The translations under genes were made by a program, and so were the position numbers. A stretch of 19,309 bases of DNA from Bacteroidales bacterium UBA1205 (lineage in GTDB: Bacteria; Bacteroidota; Bacteroidia; Bacteroidales; WCHB1-69). Every line of letters starts with the position of its first letter. The stretch's first letter is position 1. This document shows, piece after piece, positions 7,004-13,912 of this stretch. The notes below the pieces were generated by a model. That model was not told the origin of the DNA. It made no database searches and was given only the letters and a program-made list of their open reading frames with translations. The DNA lies in the NCBI GenBank assembly GCA_002309615.1, contig DBXT01000040.1, positions 1-19,309 of the forward strand. The letters are read 5' to 3'.

Positions 7004-7032
7004 AAAAAACAAGTTTGTCTTGTGCAAACTTG
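7004..7032 (-). terminator. Rho-independent terminator of the zinc metallopeptidase gene
   Basis: On the minus strand an 8-bp stem (CAAGTTTG/CAAACTTG, 7032-7025 and 7017-7010) with a 7-base loop is followed at once by six T residues (7009-7004). It lies 69 bases past the stop of the metallopeptidase gene at 7101. Confidence 0.7.
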
Positions 7033-7100
7033 CTTTACCACCGACAAACGCCATTGTCAGTTAACGGATACTTATTTGTCAGAAAATTAGAATAGTCTTA

Positions 7101-7955
7101 CTATAATTGCGAATATGCGGGAGAGAAGGTATCACCATTTTGGATGTTGCCGGTGGCGAGACCCTTTTTCAGCCATTTCACTCTTTGTGCGGAAGTGCCG
7201 TGGTTAAAAGATTCCGGTACAGAGTAACCTTGGGCTTTCTTCTGCAAATAGTCGTCACCGATTTTGGAAGCGGCGTTCAAGCCTTCTTCTATATCTCCTT
7301 CTTCTAACGAACCGAACATTTTATTGTCGTGATAAGCCCATATACCGGCATAGAAATCGGCTTGTAATTCCAATCTTACGCTAATTTGGTTGCGTTCTTT
7401 TTCGCTTACGCGGTTCATTTGCTGATGTGCGGCACTGAGGGTTCCCAACAAATACTGCACATGGTGTCCCACCTCATGGGCTATTACGTAGGCATAGGCG
7501 AAGTCGCCGTCCGCTCCCAGCTGTTTTTTCATATTCATAAAGAAAGACAAGTCTAAATATACACATTGGTCGGCAGAACAATAGAAAGGACCGGTGGAGG
7601 AACTTGCTCCGCCGCAACCCGACTGCACGCTGCTTGTAAACAGCACCAGTTTCGGAGCCACATAGGTTTTGCCCATTTTTTTGAACTCGGCTGTCCATAC
7701 ATCTTCCGTACCTGCCAAAATCTGTTTGGCAAACTTGGCTAATTCTTCTTCTTCTGCCGAAGGTTCATAGGCAGAAGCTTGAGATATACCGCTACTCAAG
7801 TTGCTATCTTGTAGCACACTCAACGGATTGCCGCCCATGAGCCACACTATTAATCCTGTGATAATTAAACCACCAATACCTCCGCCGACAGCTTTGCCGC
7901 TAACACGGCGACGGTCGTCCACATTCGAACTTTCTCTTCTACCTTTTAAATCCAT
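7101..7955 (-). CDS. ypfJ: Membrane-anchored neutral zinc metallopeptidase (YpfJ-like)
   Basis: The 284-residue product matches the YpfJ-type putative neutral zinc metallopeptidase family. A short basic cytoplasmic N-terminus is followed by one glycine-rich membrane helix (about 23-40), a linker, and a catalytic domain. The gluzincin motif HEVGH is at 160-164 (His160, Glu161, His164) and the probable third zinc ligand is Glu197 in LELQADFYAG. Cysteines 114, 126 and 131 sit in the conserved QSGCGGASSSTGPFYC region and may form a disulfide outside the cytoplasm. Substrates are unknown; the family is widespread but little studied. The gene stands alone, with its own -7 box (7978-7985) and terminator (7004-7032), and is divergent from the gene at 8255. 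All key residues are intact. The symbol ypfJ is used by similarity only. Confidence 0.9.
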   Translation of the reverse strand: MDLKGRRESSNVDDRRRVSGKAVGGGIGGLIITGLIVWLMGGNPLSVLQDSNLSSGISQASAYEPSAEEEELAKFAKQILAGTEDVWTAEFKKMGKTYVAPKLVLFTSSVQSGCGGASSSTGPFYCSADQCVYLDLSFFMNMKKQLGADGDFAYAYVIAHEVGHHVQYLLGTLSAAHQQMNRVSEKERNQISVRLELQADFYAGIWAYHDNKMFGSLEEGDIEEGLNAASKIGDDYLQKKAQGYSVPESFNHGTSAQRVKWLKKGLATGNIQNGDTFSPAYSQL

Positions 7956-7977
7956 AACTTTAGTGTTAAATTTTTCG

Positions 7978-7985
7978 CAAAATTA
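7978..7985 (-). promoter_or_regulatory. -7 box for the zinc metallopeptidase gene
   Basis: The minus strand reads TAATTTTG, matching TAnnTTTG, 22 bases before the ATG at 7955. A TTTG at 8005-8002 on the same strand could be a -33 box, although the spacing of about 16 bases is shorter than the usual 19. Confidence 0.55.
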
Positions 7986-8147
7986 TCATTTTTTTTGATG
8001 CCAAAACTTTTTCTCATCTCTTGTTTTAATCAAGATGATTAAAATTTTCATTATTATTTTCATGCAAAAAAGCTTGTGTTTATTGGTAGAAGTTATAAAA
8101 GAAAAAAAGCTCGTTGTTTTTTTTGTTGAAATTTTTATGAACTTATG

Positions 8148-8178
8148 CTTGCATGTATTCGGATTTTACGTATATTTG
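8148..8178 (+). promoter_or_regulatory. Bacteroidota promoter of the 8255-12158 operon
   Basis: This is the best promoter in the window: a TTG -33 element (8149-8151), exactly 19 bases of spacer, and the -7 box TATATTTG at 8171-8178, followed by CA. The predicted leader to the ATG at 8255 is about 70 bases and AT-rich, with no Shine-Dalgarno sequence, as is usual in this phylum. The rest of the 299-base gap 7956-8254 shows no gene. Confidence 0.7.
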
Positions 8179-8254
8179 CATTTTAAATCAAAGTGGAATA
8201 CGGTTTAAAAGAAAAAATGTAAGTAATTGTAAATAAATATAATATAATATAGAA

Positions 8255-8929
8255 ATGAAAAATACAAAAAACATTATCATTCAAGCATGCCTTATTGTTG
8301 CTATTGTAGTATTGGTGTTATTGATATATCGTTCGGTAATGCGTCCTCAAAAATTCAATGTAATATATGAAGGCAGAAAATCGGAAGTAGTAGCAAAGTT
8401 AAAAGATATCAGAGTTTTACAACAATTTTATAAAGCAGAAAAAGGTTCTTATGCCAAAAATTTTGATCAATTAAGAGATTTTTGGAACAACGGCACCATG
8501 ACAGTAGTGGTGAAAGAGGGTAATGTACCGGATTCTTTAACGGAGGCACAAGCTTTAAAGATGGGAATTATCAAAAGAGATACCGTATTGGTAAAGGCAA
8601 AAGATGAAATGATAAAATCTTTACCTGATTTTGATATAGAGAAATTTGATGTTATTCCTTTTTCAGGAGGAGAACGTTTTATAATGGATGCCGATACCAT
8701 CACACGTGCCAATATTTCGGTGTTTGTATATGAAGTTCGTGCTAATAAATCGCAATATTTAAAGAATATGGACAATGATCCTCGTGTTAAAAATGCATTC
8801 ATGGGAACCTTACTATATAGCGGTTTGCAAGAACAATTTTTAGGTCCGAATTTTGATTTTAAAGAAAACGTAAAAGATATAGTATTGGGTTCGCTTACCG
8901 AACCTTCTACCGATGGAAACTGGGAATAG
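8255..8929 (+). CDS. Single-pass membrane protein with pilin-like helix, conserved hypothetical
   Basis: I do not recognise a named family for this 224-residue protein. It has six cytoplasmic residues, one strong membrane helix (about 7-26) and a large domain that should lie in the periplasm. Right after the membrane comes a long amphipathic helix ending in KLKDIRVLQQFYKAEKGSYAKNFDQL (48-73). This wording closely resembles the region after the N-terminal helix of type IV pilins and pseudopilins. The GxxxxE prepilin processing site is missing, so it is not an ordinary pilin; a PilN/GspL-like bitopic protein is another option. It is the first gene of an operon and its stop (8927-8929) is one base before the preferred ATG of DUF3822 at 8931, so translation is probably coupled. 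The function is unknown; the pilin-like reading is inference. Confidence 0.7.
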   Translation: MKNTKNIIIQACLIVAIVVLVLLIYRSVMRPQKFNVIYEGRKSEVVAKLKDIRVLQQFYKAEKGSYAKNFDQLRDFWNNGTMTVVVKEGNVPDSLTEAQALKMGIIKRDTVLVKAKDEMIKSLPDFDIEKFDVIPFSGGERFIMDADTITRANISVFVYEVRANKSQYLKNMDNDPRVKNAFMGTLLYSGLQEQFLGPNFDFKENVKDIVLGSLTEPSTDGNWE

Positions 8930-8930
8930 C

Positions 8931-9731
8931 ATGTCAAGCCATCGTGTAAATTTATTGTATTCTTATACATCCTCAATCGCACAATCTTCTTGTTTTAAGA
9001 AAATTGTGCGATTGGTTTCGGATAATTTCTGTTTGGTATATTTAGATGCAGAGAATACCATCTTACAATTGCACCATTATGATTTTGGCAGCAATGTGTT
9101 GTCTATGGCAGAAAAAATACAGGCAATACGGGACATAGATGAAACTATCAATTGCAAAGCCGAGAAAGAAATATTTGTTTATCATGCTTTTGCCAACATA
9201 CAATTGCCTTCGCATTTGTATTCAGCGGCAGTGGCAGAAGAAAGTTTGCATTTAATGGTTCCTCAAGCTGAGAACTATGCTATAGTCAATCAAAAAAACG
9301 AAGAGTATGATATAGAAAATATATCGGCATGGCCTAAAGAACTATTCCAAGCCGTGCGACAATATTTTCCTGATGCAAGTTTGCAAAATACAACCAATGC
9401 ACTATTACGAAAATTGCACCAACAACAAGAAAATGTGCTTATTTTTATTGATAATGAGTGCGTAACCATATCGGCAAAAAATCACCGACAATTTTCGGGA
9501 ATGAATAGTTTTGCATTTAAGCATGTGGAAGATTGTTGTTATTATGTAATGGCATTTTTGAGAAAAATGTATGAGAATGTAGATTTAGCACAACCCGTAT
9601 TGTGTGGTAATTTCGTTCCCAATTCGCCTATATATGATTTATTGTATCGATATTTTACGAATATAAAAATCGGTGAATTGGCACAGCCGGTAGAAAATTC
9701 TTATCGGTATTATGAGATAACATTCTATTAA
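8931..9731 (+). CDS. DUF3822 family protein
   Basis: The product has 266 residues from ATG 8931; an in-frame ATG at 8913 would add six residues and overlap the previous gene. It matches my memory of DUF3822, a Bacteroidota-specific family usually found just before rsmD, as here. No signal peptide or membrane helix is present, so it is cytoplasmic. The layout (two halves with alternating strands and helices, a VLIFIDNECVTISAKN strand pair, a NSFAFKHVEDCCYYVMAFLRKM helix, and a glycine-containing VLCGNFVPNSPIYDLL strand near the end) recalls actin-like ASKHA proteins such as PilM. This structural reading is inference and no ATP-binding motif is obvious. It follows the single-pass membrane protein and sits one base before rsmD, so the three are surely cotranscribed. 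Confidence 0.8.
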   Translation: MSSHRVNLLYSYTSSIAQSSCFKKIVRLVSDNFCLVYLDAENTILQLHHYDFGSNVLSMAEKIQAIRDIDETINCKAEKEIFVYHAFANIQLPSHLYSAAVAEESLHLMVPQAENYAIVNQKNEEYDIENISAWPKELFQAVRQYFPDASLQNTTNALLRKLHQQQENVLIFIDNECVTISAKNHRQFSGMNSFAFKHVEDCCYYVMAFLRKMYENVDLAQPVLCGNFVPNSPIYDLLYRYFTNIKIGELAQPVENSYRYYEITFY

Positions 9732-9732
9732 T

Positions 9733-10272
9733 ATGAGGATTATTAGTGGAAATCATAGGGGAAAACATATAGTGGCACCGGATAATTTACCGGTGAGGCC
9801 CACTACCGATTTTGCCAAAGAAGGATTGTTCAATGTGTTGAATAATTATTTTCATTTTGATGCAATACAGGTGTTGGATTTGTTTGCGGGCACAGGTAAT
9901 ATAAGCTATGAATTTGCCGCAAGAGGAGCTCTTTCTGTGGTATCGGTAGATGCTTATGCAGGATGTGCAAATTTTATTCGCAGAACGGCGCAGACTTTGG
10001 ATTTTAAGAATATGGCGGTGTTTAATTTGGATGCAGTACTATTTTTGAACAATTGCAAATCCAAATACAATATCATATTTGCCGACCCTCCTTATGATTG
10101 GGATGCATATCAAAAATTACCGCAATTGGTATTTGATAACAATTTGTTGTTGCCCGATGGTTTTTTAGTAATAGAGCATCCTATTACAATATCATTTAAA
10201 GAGCATCCTAAGTTCTATCAGCAGAGAGCTTACGGAAAGGTGAATTTTTCCATTTTTGCAGAAAATTTATAA
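9733..10272 (+). CDS. rsmD: 16S rRNA (guanine966-N2)-methyltransferase RsmD
   Basis: This is an S-adenosylmethionine-dependent methyltransferase that modifies G966 of 16S rRNA in the small ribosomal subunit. The 179-residue product has the normal length. The family start MRIISGNHRGKHI (1-13) and the RPTTDFAKEGLFNVL block (22-36) are present. The SAM-binding motif DLFAGTGN lies at 49-56, an acidic residue of motif II is at Asp73 (SVDAY), and the catalytic motif DPPYD is at 118-122. The start lies one base after the DUF3822 stop. The yicC start follows 10 bases after the rsmD stop. All key residues are intact. Confidence 0.94.
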   Translation: MRIISGNHRGKHIVAPDNLPVRPTTDFAKEGLFNVLNNYFHFDAIQVLDLFAGTGNISYEFAARGALSVVSVDAYAGCANFIRRTAQTLDFKNMAVFNLDAVLFLNNCKSKYNIIFADPPYDWDAYQKLPQLVFDNNLLLPDGFLVIEHPITISFKEHPKFYQQRAYGKVNFSIFAENL

Positions 10273-10282
10273 TATAGAATAT

Positions 10283-11149
10283 ATGGTAAAATCAATGACC
10301 GGTTTTGGGAATAGTGTGTGCCAATGTCAGGGAAAAAACTATTCCGTAGATATAAAGTCTATTAATTCAAAATCTTTGGATTTGTCTATTAAATTACCCA
10401 ATGAATTTAAAGATAAAGAATTGGAAGTGCGAAATATGGTCGCTACTTGTTTGGAAAGAGGAAAAATAGATGTAGTAGTGGCAGTAGACGGCGTGAGCGT
10501 ACCGCTATTTGAATTGGATACCAATATTGTCCAAGCTCATTATCAAGAAATAAGACAAATGGCTGATAAAATGCACATAAATATTTCTGATGAGGCTATT
10601 TTGTCAAGTGTGTTGAAAATGGGTGATGTAATGGTTCAAAAAAAAGATGATGCAGATGACGATTTATGGCAAACTATTGCTGCTTCAATACAAAATACTT
10701 GTTTTTTAGTAGATAAAAACCGTATAAGCGAAGGTGTTACTTTGGAAGCTGATTTTACACAAAGAATACAACTTATTAATAAATACGTAGATCAGATAGA
10801 AGCTTTAGAAACCAATAGAGTGGATTTGGTGAAAGATAAATTGATAAAGCAGTTATCCTCATTAGACCAAGACTATGATAAAAATCGTTTCGAGCAGGAG
10901 CTGATATTCTATTTGGAAAAATTTGATTTTACAGAAGAAAAAGTACGTTTGCGTAAACATTGCAGTTATTTCATCGAGACTATGGCTCAAGCGGCTTGCG
11001 GTAAAAAATTAGCATTCATTTCTCAAGAAATAGGTCGGGAAATCAACACATTAGGCTCCAAGGCATCGGATGCGGATATCCAAAGATTGGTGGTGCAGAT
11101 GAAAGATGAATTGGAGAAAATAAAAGAACAACTGGCGAATGTATTATAA
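10283..11149 (+). CDS. yicC: YicC/YloC family endoribonuclease
   Basis: The product has 288 residues counted from ATG 10283. A longer frame from 10256 overlaps rsmD and adds nine residues before the conserved start MVKSMTGFGN, so the later start is preferred. The N-terminal YicC domain covers about 1-150. The C-terminal DUF1732 region holds the family's most conserved blocks: FYLEKFDFTEEKVRLRKH (209-226) and then KKLAFISQEIGREINTLGSK (241-260) with SDADIQRLVVQMK after it. YicC-type proteins have been shown to cleave RNA, and in E. coli YicC affects decay of the small RNA RyhB. In many Bacteroidota yicC is followed by gmk (guanylate kinase); here gmk is absent and a secreted YD-repeat-like protein follows with an 11-base overlap. 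Confidence 0.92.
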   Translation: MVKSMTGFGNSVCQCQGKNYSVDIKSINSKSLDLSIKLPNEFKDKELEVRNMVATCLERGKIDVVVAVDGVSVPLFELDTNIVQAHYQEIRQMADKMHINISDEAILSSVLKMGDVMVQKKDDADDDLWQTIAASIQNTCFLVDKNRISEGVTLEADFTQRIQLINKYVDQIEALETNRVDLVKDKLIKQLSSLDQDYDKNRFEQELIFYLEKFDFTEEKVRLRKHCSYFIETMAQAACGKKLAFISQEIGREINTLGSKASDADIQRLVVQMKDELEKIKEQLANVL

Positions 11150-12158
11150 GTTCAAAGCATTTTTTATTGTAATATGTATGTTGCTGCTTTGTGATGCTAT
11201 GTCACAGGAGCCTGACTCTTTGTATTATGCTCAAGGAGTAAGGCAGATAGCGGTACAAACCTATCAAGTAAAAAATGCAAAAATAAAACATGCGCAAGTG
11301 TACAGTATGGATACCGTATCGCAAAAAGACTATCGAAAATTCGTTTTCAATGCAGATGGTGATATAACAATGTCTGCTCGTTGTTTGCAGAACGGCACTC
11401 CCGCAGAATTTTATAGCTATGAATATGACCATAAGCAACAATTGACAGAGCGTGTGCATACTTTTCAACTTTCTCTTTTCGGAGGAAGGCAAAAATATGA
11501 TTACGACCGTCAAGGCAATAAAATAAGGACGACTATATATAACAATAAAAATGAACTATACCGTACCATCACTTATAAATACGAAAACGGCCGTATAGTA
11601 GAAGAAAAAACATTTAATTCTGCCAATATGGTGATATATCATCGCAATATGCGTTATGATACAAACGGAAATTTGGTGTATTTTATCAATCGCAAAACAG
11701 CATTGGTAAAAGATAACGATCAATATAGTTTTCGTCAGGAATTTATTGATAATAAGTTGGTGAAAAAAGAATATTATAATGCCGGAGATACCTTGATAAC
11801 AAGGTGGGAATACACTTATGACAACCAAAAGAATCTCTTATCGGAAAAGCAATATGATATAACCGACCTTGTAATAAAGGCAGAATATAAAACATATAAC
11901 AAAAAAGGGGATATGATTACGCATCAAATTAATGATGTACAGAAAAAATCTCGCGTAAAAATGCAATACACCTATTATAAAAATCATCAGGTAAAAAGCA
12001 TGAAAGTATATGTCAATAATGATTCCCGTCCTCAATATCAAAAACAATGGTATTACGATATGTTCGGCAATTGGGTGCTATGGGTGGAAAAAGATAGTAA
12101 AAATACTATTATTGCTTTATCCCAAAGGCAAATAGAATACGAGCAAAAGACCAAGTAA
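11139..12158 (+). CDS. Secreted YD-repeat-like protein, hypothetical
   Basis: The 339-residue product has a signal peptide (about 1-22, hydrophobic 7-18). Cys18 sits in LLLC, a poor lipobox, so ordinary signal peptidase cleavage near AMS-QEP is more likely than lipidation. The rest consists of irregular repeats of 20-25 residues with tyrosine-rich beta-hairpin units of the YD/RHS type, for example YDYDRQGNKIRTTIY (120-134), YKYENGRIVEEKTF (146-159), MRYDTNGNLVYFI (171-183), YTYDNQKNLLSEKQY (225-239) and YYDMFGNWVLWV (305-316). There is no RHS core box or toxin domain. Similar short YD-repeat proteins are common in Bacteroidota and have no known function. Its start overlaps the end of yicC by 11 bases, implying translational coupling. 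A small hairpin just past the stop probably ends the operon. Confidence 0.72.
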   Translation: MYYKFKAFFIVICMLLLCDAMSQEPDSLYYAQGVRQIAVQTYQVKNAKIKHAQVYSMDTVSQKDYRKFVFNADGDITMSARCLQNGTPAEFYSYEYDHKQQLTERVHTFQLSLFGGRQKYDYDRQGNKIRTTIYNNKNELYRTITYKYENGRIVEEKTFNSANMVIYHRNMRYDTNGNLVYFINRKTALVKDNDQYSFRQEFIDNKLVKKEYYNAGDTLITRWEYTYDNQKNLLSEKQYDITDLVIKAEYKTYNKKGDMITHQINDVQKKSRVKMQYTYYKNHQVKSMKVYVNNDSRPQYQKQWYYDMFGNWVLWVEKDSKNTIIALSQRQIEYEQKTK

Positions 12159-12164
12159 AGGAAA

Positions 12165-13586
12165 TTATTTTTTAGGTGTAAGACCTAATTTTTCGGCTTC
12201 TTTTAACATAAATTGATAGGAGGGTTCATATTGGTTTTCTATAATTCCATCCAATATGGCTTCACGGATGGCATTTTTGATAGTACCCACTTCTTGGCAG
12301 GGAGGTAAGTTAAAAGTCTGCATGATAAGTTCTCCGCTAATAGGTGGTTGAAAATTGCGTATACGGTCTTTTTCTTCTATCTCTTTTAATTTTTCACGTA
12401 CTATTTCAAAATTATGTAAATAGCGAATCACTTTTGCTTGTTGTTTTGAAGTGATATCGGCTTCACACAAAAGCATAAGGTCGTCAATATCATCGCCGGC
12501 ATCAAAAAGTAACCGACGTACAGCGGAATCGGTAACTTCATCTTCTACCAATGCTATCGGTCGCAAGTGCAGTGCTACCAATTTTTTTACATAGTCCATT
12601 TTTTCGTTTAAAGGTAATTTGAGCGAGCGAAATATCTTCACCACCATTTTGGAGCCGATATATTCATGTTGGTGGAAGGTCCATCCTATGTCTTTTACAT
12701 ATTTTTTTGTGGCAGGTTTGCCCACATCGTGTAATAATGCTGCCCATATCAGCCACAGGTTGTTGGTGTGCATAGCCACTTTGTCCGTCACTTCCATGGT
12801 GTGATAAAATATTTCTTTATGTCCGTGTCCGTCTATCACCTCCACTCCTTTCAGCTGGGCTATCCAAGGTAAAATTCGGGGAAGTATATCACATTTGTCC
12901 ATAAGAAGAAAGCCTATGGAAGGTTTAGAAGATAGTAGTATTTTATTTAATTCTTCTACAATACGTTCTTTGGATATAATATCTATGCGGTGAGCAGCCC
13001 GCTGCATGCCGGAAAAAGTATCGGAGTGAACGGAAAAATGCAGTTGGGTGGCAAAACGTATGGCACGCATTATGCGGAGAGGGTCATCCGAAAAGGTTAT
13101 TTCGGGGTCAAGGGGGGTGCGTATGGTTTTGCTTTTAATGTCTTCCAAACCATGAAAGGGGTCTATGAGCTCTCCGTAAGAGTCCGGCATTAAGGAGATA
13201 GCCATGGCGTTGATGGTGAAATCCCGACGGTTTTGGTCATCTTGCAGGGAGCCGGCTTCTACGTGCGGATTCCGAGAATGGTGTGAATACGATTCTTTAC
13301 GGGCACCTACAAATTCTATTTCTGCTCCCTTATAGTGAAACATGGCTGTGCCATAATTTTTAAAGTAGGCTACATTTTTGGCAGCAATACCCAATTGTTC
13401 GGCCACAGCCAAGGCAAAATCAATACCATTACCGAGAACTACGATGTCAATATCGTGGTTATCTCGCAAAAGAAAAATATCTCTTACAAATCCTCCTACC
13501 ACATAAGCATCTATCCCTAAACGTTCACTCGTTTGGGATATGCACTGAAAAATAGGATGTTTAAGTTTATTTTTTAGATTTTGCAT
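12165..13586 (-). CDS. cca: CCA-adding tRNA nucleotidyltransferase
   Basis: This enzyme adds or repairs the 3'-terminal CCA of tRNAs. The 473-residue product is of the class II type with a C-terminal HD domain, the usual form in Bacteroidota. The nucleotidyltransferase motif is VVGGFVRDIFL (29-39) with the metal-binding pair Asp45 and Asp47 (HDIDIVV). RRDFTINAMA lies at 120-129, and the nucleotide-binding block DDPLRIMRAIRFA at 167-179. The HD domain shows His286/Asp287 in LLHDVGK and continues to about 420. The gene is convergent with the YD-repeat gene (6 bases between stops) and divergent from the tRNA-Glu gene, which lacks an encoded CCA and so needs this enzyme. A -7 box lies at 13606-13613. 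All key residues are intact. Confidence 0.95.
   Translation of the reverse strand: MQNLKNKLKHPIFQCISQTSERLGIDAYVVGGFVRDIFLLRDNHDIDIVVLGNGIDFALAVAEQLGIAAKNVAYFKNYGTAMFHYKGAEIEFVGARKESYSHHSRNPHVEAGSLQDDQNRRDFTINAMAISLMPDSYGELIDPFHGLEDIKSKTIRTPLDPEITFSDDPLRIMRAIRFATQLHFSVHSDTFSGMQRAAHRIDIISKERIVEELNKILLSSKPSIGFLLMDKCDILPRILPWIAQLKGVEVIDGHGHKEIFYHTMEVTDKVAMHTNNLWLIWAALLHDVGKPATKKYVKDIGWTFHQHEYIGSKMVVKIFRSLKLPLNEKMDYVKKLVALHLRPIALVEDEVTDSAVRRLLFDAGDDIDDLMLLCEADITSKQQAKVIRYLHNFEIVREKLKEIEEKDRIRNFQPPISGELIMQTFNLPPCQEVGTIKNAIREAILDGIIENQYEPSYQFMLKEAEKLGLTPKK
12172..12193 (+). terminator. Small hairpin ending the 8255-12158 operon
   Basis: A 6-bp stem (TTAGGT at 12172-12177, ACCTAA at 12183-12188) with a 5-base loop is followed by TTTTT (12189-12193). 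It begins 14 bases after the stop of the YD-repeat gene and lies inside the last codons of the convergent cca gene. It is short and AT-rich, so the call is tentative. Confidence 0.5.
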
Positions 13587-13605
13587 ATATCACTCTTACT
13601 ATTTG

Positions 13606-13613
13606 CAAAAATA
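13606..13613 (-). promoter_or_regulatory. -7 box for cca
   Basis: The minus strand reads TATTTTTG, matching TAnnTTTG, 19 bases before the ATG at 13586. The -33 element is not clear. Confidence 0.5.
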
Positions 13614-13713
13614 CTATTTTTTTTCTTGTTATCGTAAGATAGTTAAAAAAGTATGGTAAAATTCGGAATGTTAAAAAATAGAGTATTTTGTGAACTCGCA
13701 TATAAAAAAATGC

Positions 13714-13721
13714 TATCTTTG
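13714..13721 (+). promoter_or_regulatory. -7 box for tRNA-Glu
   Basis: TATCTTTG followed by CA lies 15 bases before the first base of the tRNA, giving a very short 5' leader. A TTTG at 13687-13690 could be the -33 element, but the spacing (23 bases) is longer than usual. Confidence 0.6.
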
Positions 13722-13736
13722 CATCGTAGAAGAAAT

Positions 13737-13810
13737 GCCGCATTCGTCTAGTGGTCCAGGACATCAGATTCTCAGTCTGAGGATCAAGGGTTCGAATCCC
13801 TTATGCGGTA
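13737..13810 (+). tRNA. tRNA-Glu (anticodon CUC)
   Basis: A full cloverleaf can be folded by eye. The acceptor stem is GCCGCAT (13737-13743) with ATGCGGT (13803-13809), with a G1-U72 wobble pair at the end. The D stem is GTCT/GGAC, the anticodon stem TCAGA/TCTGA, and the seven-base loop TTCTCAG gives anticodon CTC at 13771-13773. The T arm is AAGGG-TTCGAAT-CCCTT. Discriminator base 73 is A (13810). CCA is not encoded (the sequence continues CAAG), so the nearby cca product must add it. CUC reads only GAG, so another tRNA-Glu(UUC) must exist elsewhere. The gene has its own -7 box and is followed by two terminators. Confidence 0.93.
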
Positions 13811-13825
13811 CAAGTTTGATTTTAT

Positions 13826-13851
13826 GCATGCCGTTGTGGCATGCTTTTTTT
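13826..13851 (+). terminator. Rho-independent terminator of tRNA-Glu
   Basis: A 7-bp perfect stem (GCATGCC at 13826-13832, GGCATGC at 13838-13844) with a GTTGT loop is followed by seven T residues. It begins 15 bases after the tRNA. Confidence 0.88.
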
Positions 13852-13865
13852 GTTTAAAGGAAAAT

Positions 13866-13894
13866 AAAAAACGTCGCTAACAGCGACGTTTTTT
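13866..13894. terminator. Bidirectional terminator between tRNA-Glu and pruA
   Basis: A 13-bp perfect stem (13866-13878 with 13882-13894, core ACGTCGCT/AGCGACGT) encloses a 3-base loop and is flanked by A tracts on the left and T tracts on the right, so it works on both strands. On the minus strand it lies 18 bases past the pruA stop; on the plus strand it backs up the tRNA terminator. Confidence 0.9.
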
Positions 13895-13912
13895 ATGTGA
13901 ACAGACCGGTAT

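Noticed and set aside
11139..12158. RHS/polymorphic toxin system suggested by the YD-like repeats
   Set aside because: There is no RHS core motif, no C-terminal toxin domain, no immunity gene and no secretion gene nearby; the protein is short with an ordinary signal peptide.
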